Shown: positions 15,999-18,556 of the stretch, one piece after another
Position numbering within the stretch: the first letter of the stretch is position 1
Layout: the number at the start of each line of letters is the position of its first letter
Assembly (NCBI GenBank): GCA_964537965.1
Contig: CAZIDB010000084.1
Span: 1-18,556, forward strand
Reading direction: 5' to 3'
From: SURF-24 sp964537965
GTDB taxonomy: Bacteria; Bacteroidota; Ignavibacteria; Ignavibacteriales; SURF-24
DNA: 18,556 nucleotides
Notes under the pieces: generated by a model
Database searches by the model: none
Told to the model about the DNA's origin: nothing
The model's input: only the letters and a program-made list of their open reading frames with translations
Position numbers and translations under genes: made by a program

Positions 15999-16111
15999 TT
16001 TACGATGAGAATTGGTTTAAAAATATTTTTTTTCTTCCGGGTAATTCCGTTATAACCATTTACATTACCGGCAGGAAAAATAGCAATATCTTTATTTAAT
16101 TTGAAATGATT

Positions 16112-16132
16112 AAAAACTTATCCGGAGTTTTT
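16112..16132. terminator. Weak bidirectional hairpin after the kinase-like gene
   Basis: AAAAACT (16112-16118) and AGTTTTT (16126-16132) around a TATCCGG loop form an A/T-only stem that gives a T-run in either direction. It lies about 50 bases after the stop codon at 16183 and could end the ftsH transcript, but the stem is weak. Confidence 0.3.
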
Positions 16133-16182
16133 TGTAACTGCTGATATCTATAGGTTAGATTGGTATTGTTCTTCAAAAGTGT

Positions 16183-16851
16183 TTACAGGGGGACATTAGG
16201 CAGGATAAGCGGCAATCCTGGTTGAATAATTAAATACAAACCCCACATAACAAATCCAATAGACAATGGAATAGTAAGATTATCATCTGCATAACCGTAT
16301 GAAATGTTTTCTACAATTGCCCCGATAAATACTGCTACAAATCCAACAATGTATTCCCATAAATTGCCGGTTATTTTTGGAGCAGCTAAAACAACAATAC
16401 AACCGCTAATAAAAAAAGCAGTTGTGCCCTCAAGGCTTTTGGAAAGGAATTTATGTTTGCCGAATTTCCTGCCAATCAGTGCAGCAGATGAATCGCTTAT
16501 TATTAATACTGCAAACGCAGTTACAAAAAATACTTTTGGAAAAATAAGCACACAGGCAACAGCAGAAATTAAAACATAAGTTGCACCGTTAAGATTTTTC
16601 TTTTTTGTATCACGCTCATGCTCGCGAAGTAAAAATCCGAACACAATATAAAATAGCCGGGCTACAGCAGGAGAGAGATACCTTACAAGGTCAGCTACAA
16701 GAAAGAAAAGAGTTAAGGGAATCAGAATAGTTAAAGCTAATTCCCTTGTAATAAAATAATATATAACAGGAATGGAAAGCGAAGTAAGATGAATAGATTT
16801 TCTTACGACTTCATTTTTGTAATGAATTGTTCCTTTATCAATTTGCGTCAT
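16183..16851 (-). CDS. Diacylglycerol/polyprenol kinase-like membrane protein
   Basis: A 222-residue polytopic inner-membrane protein of the family that includes dolichol kinase, phytol kinase and CDP-diglyceride synthase-like enzymes (CTP-dependent phosphorylation or cytidylylation of lipid alcohols or phosphates). Signatures: NEVVRKSIHL (13-22) at the start; LIISDSSAALIGRKFGKHKF (116-135), with Asp120 as the likely metal ligand; KSLEGTTAFF (138-147); and YADDNLTIPL (187-196) near the end. These are the three conserved blocks of the family. About six or seven membrane helices are visible. The exact substrate is not decided by sequence; true CdsA proteins are longer and end differently. Its ATG at 16851 lies inside ftsH, overlapping it by 14 bases, so the two are co-transcribed and probably translationally coupled. 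AGAGAAAG just before the start may serve as a ribosome site. Confidence 0.82.
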   Translation of the reverse strand: MTQIDKGTIHYKNEVVRKSIHLTSLSIPVIYYFITRELALTILIPLTLFFLVADLVRYLSPAVARLFYIVFGFLLREHERDTKKKNLNGATYVLISAVACVLIFPKVFFVTAFAVLIISDSSAALIGRKFGKHKFLSKSLEGTTAFFISGCIVVLAAPKITGNLWEYIVGFVAVFIGAIVENISYGYADDNLTIPLSIGFVMWGLYLIIQPGLPLILPNVPL

Positions 16852-18556
16852 CTTTCTCTAAAGATTCTTTTGCCTTCTTTTTCTCAATAAGTTTTACAAC
16901 ATGATCCGGAATTTCTTCTTCCTTTTTTTCATCCGCAATGGCGCCGTTTTTCTTCATCGGCGGTAATTCTTCACCGCGGATAATCTTATCTATCTCTTCC
17001 GAATCAAGTATTTCGCGTTCAAGAAGTACAAGTGAAAGACGGTGCAGAGTATCAATATTATCGGCTAATATTGTTTCTGCTCTTTTCATACAAGTAGTAA
17101 TAATATCTTTTACTTCAGAATCAATATCCTGTGCTGTCTTTTCACTATAATCTTTATGACGTGTAATTTCTCTGCCAAGGAAAATTTCTTCTTCCTTTGT
17201 ACCGTAGGAAAGAGGGCCGATTTTTTCACTCATTCCCCATTCGCAAACCATTTTACGCGCTAATCCCGTTGCTCTTTCAATATCATTACCAGCACCAGTG
17301 GTAAACCTGTTGAATACCAATTTTTCTGCAGCACGACCGCCAAGAGCATAAGTTATCATTGCTTCAAGATATTCTTTGGAGTAAGTATGCTTTTCATCTA
17401 CAGGAAGATACGTTGTAACTCCAAGCGCACGACCACGCGGAATAATAGTTACTTTATGAACAGGATCAGCGTCCGGAAGTTTGCGTGCAACAAGTACATG
17501 ACCAATTTCATGATAACTTGTAACTTTCTTTTCTTCCTCTGAAATAATCATACTCTTTCGTTCCATTCCCATCATCACTTTGTCTTTGGCTTCTTCAAAG
17601 TCGCTCATGGCAACTGTTTTCTTGTTTCTTCTTGCTGCAAGAAGAGCGGCCTCGTTTACCATATTTGCTATATCTGCTCCTGCCAAACCAGGAGTTCCTT
17701 TTGCAAGAATTGATAAATCAACATCAGTATCAAGAGGAATTTTACGCGTATGAACTTTAAGAATTCCCTCTCTTCCTTTTACGTCAGGTCTGTCAACAAC
17801 AACCTGCCTGTCGAATCTGCCGGGGCGCAATAATGCAGGATCAAGAACATCGGGACGGTTGGTAGCAGCGATAATAATTACACCGCTGTTTTGTTCAAAG
17901 CCATCCATCTCAACCAGCAATTGATTTAATGTTTGTTCACGTTCATCGTGCCCGCCGCCTAAGCCTGCTCCACGATGACGGCCAACAGCATCAATCTCAT
18001 CAATGAAAATGATACAAGGAGCATTTTTCTTTCCCTGGTCAAACAAATCTCGTACACGGCTTGCACCAACACCAACAAACATTTCAACAAAGTCTGCACC
18101 GCTTATTGAGAAAAACGGTACACCTGCTTCACCTGCTACGGCACGCGCTAATAAAGTTTTACCTGTTCCCGGAGGGCCTAATAATAAAACTCCTCTTGGA
18201 ATTTTACCTCCAAGTTTCTGGAATTTAGTAGGCTCTTTTAAGAACTCAATAATTTCTTCAAGCTCTAATTTTGCTTCATCAGCACCGGCAACATCTTTAA
18301 ATGTAACTTTAGATGCGGCTTCAGAAATTAATTTTGCCCGGCTTTTCCCAAAATTGAAGATGCCTCTTGTTCCGCCGGAACCAGCCTGCATTCTTCTCAT
18401 TATAAAAATCCAGACGGCAATAATTAAAATCCATGGCACAAAGCTTAAAAGTATGTTAAGCCATTCATTAGATTCTTTCTGGAAAGAATATTTAATTCCC
18501 TTTGCTTTCCAAAGAGCTTCCTGGTCCTTTATTAAAGGTTCAGGAAGAAATACCGT
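16838..18556 (-). CDS. ftsH: ATP-dependent zinc metalloprotease FtsH, N-terminus beyond window
   Basis: Membrane AAA+ protease that extracts and degrades membrane and some soluble proteins. 572 residues are visible; the frame is open to the last base, so the first membrane helix and most of the periplasmic domain lie outside. A GTG at 18439 is not the start, because residues before it continue the periplasmic domain and the second membrane helix (visible 33-53). AAA+ module: Walker A GPPGTGKT (127-134), Walker B IIFIDE (182-187), and second region of homology with LRPGRFDRQ near 243-251. Protease: zinc site HEIGH (349-353) and third ligand Asp425 in GAGNDIERA. All catalytic residues are present. 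The C-terminal tail is charged and Lys/Glu-rich. It shares 14 bases with the downstream lipid kinase-like gene. Confidence 0.97.
   Translation of the reverse strand, partial: TVFLPEPLIKDQEALWKAKGIKYSFQKESNEWLNILLSFVPWILIIAVWIFIMRRMQAGSGGTRGIFNFGKSRAKLISEAASKVTFKDVAGADEAKLELEEIIEFLKEPTKFQKLGGKIPRGVLLLGPPGTGKTLLARAVAGEAGVPFFSISGADFVEMFVGVGASRVRDLFDQGKKNAPCIIFIDEIDAVGRHRGAGLGGGHDEREQTLNQLLVEMDGFEQNSGVIIIAATNRPDVLDPALLRPGRFDRQVVVDRPDVKGREGILKVHTRKIPLDTDVDLSILAKGTPGLAGADIANMVNEAALLAARRNKKTVAMSDFEEAKDKVMMGMERKSMIISEEEKKVTSYHEIGHVLVARKLPDADPVHKVTIIPRGRALGVTTYLPVDEKHTYSKEYLEAMITYALGGRAAEKLVFNRFTTGAGNDIERATGLARKMVCEWGMSEKIGPLSYGTKEEEIFLGREITRHKDYSEKTAQDIDSEVKDIITTCMKRAETILADNIDTLHRLSLVLLEREILDSEEIDKIIRGEELPPMKKNGAIADEKKEEEIPDHVVKLIEKKKAKESLEKDDAN

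Noticed and set aside
16838..18439. FtsH starting at a GTG at 18439
   Set aside because: The frame continues upstream to the window edge with periplasmic-domain and membrane-helix sequence, so the gene is simply cut by the edge.
1..18556. CRISPR array, tRNA, rRNA, insertion sequence, prophage or defence system
   Set aside because: No regularly spaced repeats, cloverleaf-like segment, transposase, integrase, phage structural gene or recognisable immune effector was seen on either strand.

Overview
The window looks like a piece of a draft (probably metagenome-assembled) genome from the FCB group, most plausibly Ignavibacteriota or a close relative. The evidence is an AT-rich sequence, an outer-membrane TonB-dependent receptor with a carboxypeptidase-regulatory N-terminal domain, a large secreted protein with a type IX secretion (T9SS) C-terminal signal containing VFPNPYYG, and a PorV/PorQ-type porin. 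Many starts carry Shine-Dalgarno sequences of the GGAG/AAGGAG kind, which fits Ignavibacteria better than classic Bacteroidia. A run of exactly 100 N at 14774-14873 is a scaffold gap. The taxonomic assignment is inference.

Layout. 1-714 (-) is an acyl-ACP thioesterase cut by the window edge. 804-1916 (+) is the only clear plus-strand gene: a ferritin-like/VIT1 iron exporter of the MbfA type, divergent from the thioesterase. It converges on sppA (1950-3722, -), a 67K-type signal peptide peptidase. 3723-4111 has no gene but ends in a very good plus-strand terminator without an evident transcript. 4112-5885 (-) is a small cluster: RimJ/RimL-type GNAT, a cupin whose start lies inside the GNAT gene, and a two-domain YitH-like GNAT. 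6005-13303 (-) is a three-gene envelope operon transcribed in the order TonB receptor, T9SS-exported multidomain protein, PorV-like porin, with 27-36 bp gaps and strong ribosome binding sites. 13557-13973 (-) is a DUF3788 protein. 14000-15433 (-) holds two methyltransferase genes of unrelated families on either side of the N gap; they read as one frame only because of the placeholder length. 15552-15998 (-) is a proline-iminopeptidase-like hydrolase that has lost its centre, including the nucleophile, in frame. 16183-16851 (-) is a polyprenol/diacylglycerol kinase-like membrane enzyme overlapping the end of ftsH (16838 to the window edge, -).

How it fits together. The core is envelope biology: membrane protein quality control (FtsH, SppA), lipid metabolism (thioesterase, polyprenol/DAG kinase-like protein), iron efflux, and an outer-membrane receptor/secreted protein/porin operon whose members probably act together at the cell surface. 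The GNAT, cupin and methyltransferase genes look like accessory small-molecule or protein modification functions. I found no CRISPR array, tRNA, rRNA, insertion sequence or phage gene. I do not see an obviously new defence or mobile system. The items most worth a second look are the three-gene surface operon, the orphan plus-strand terminator, and the gutted hydrolase beside a gap.
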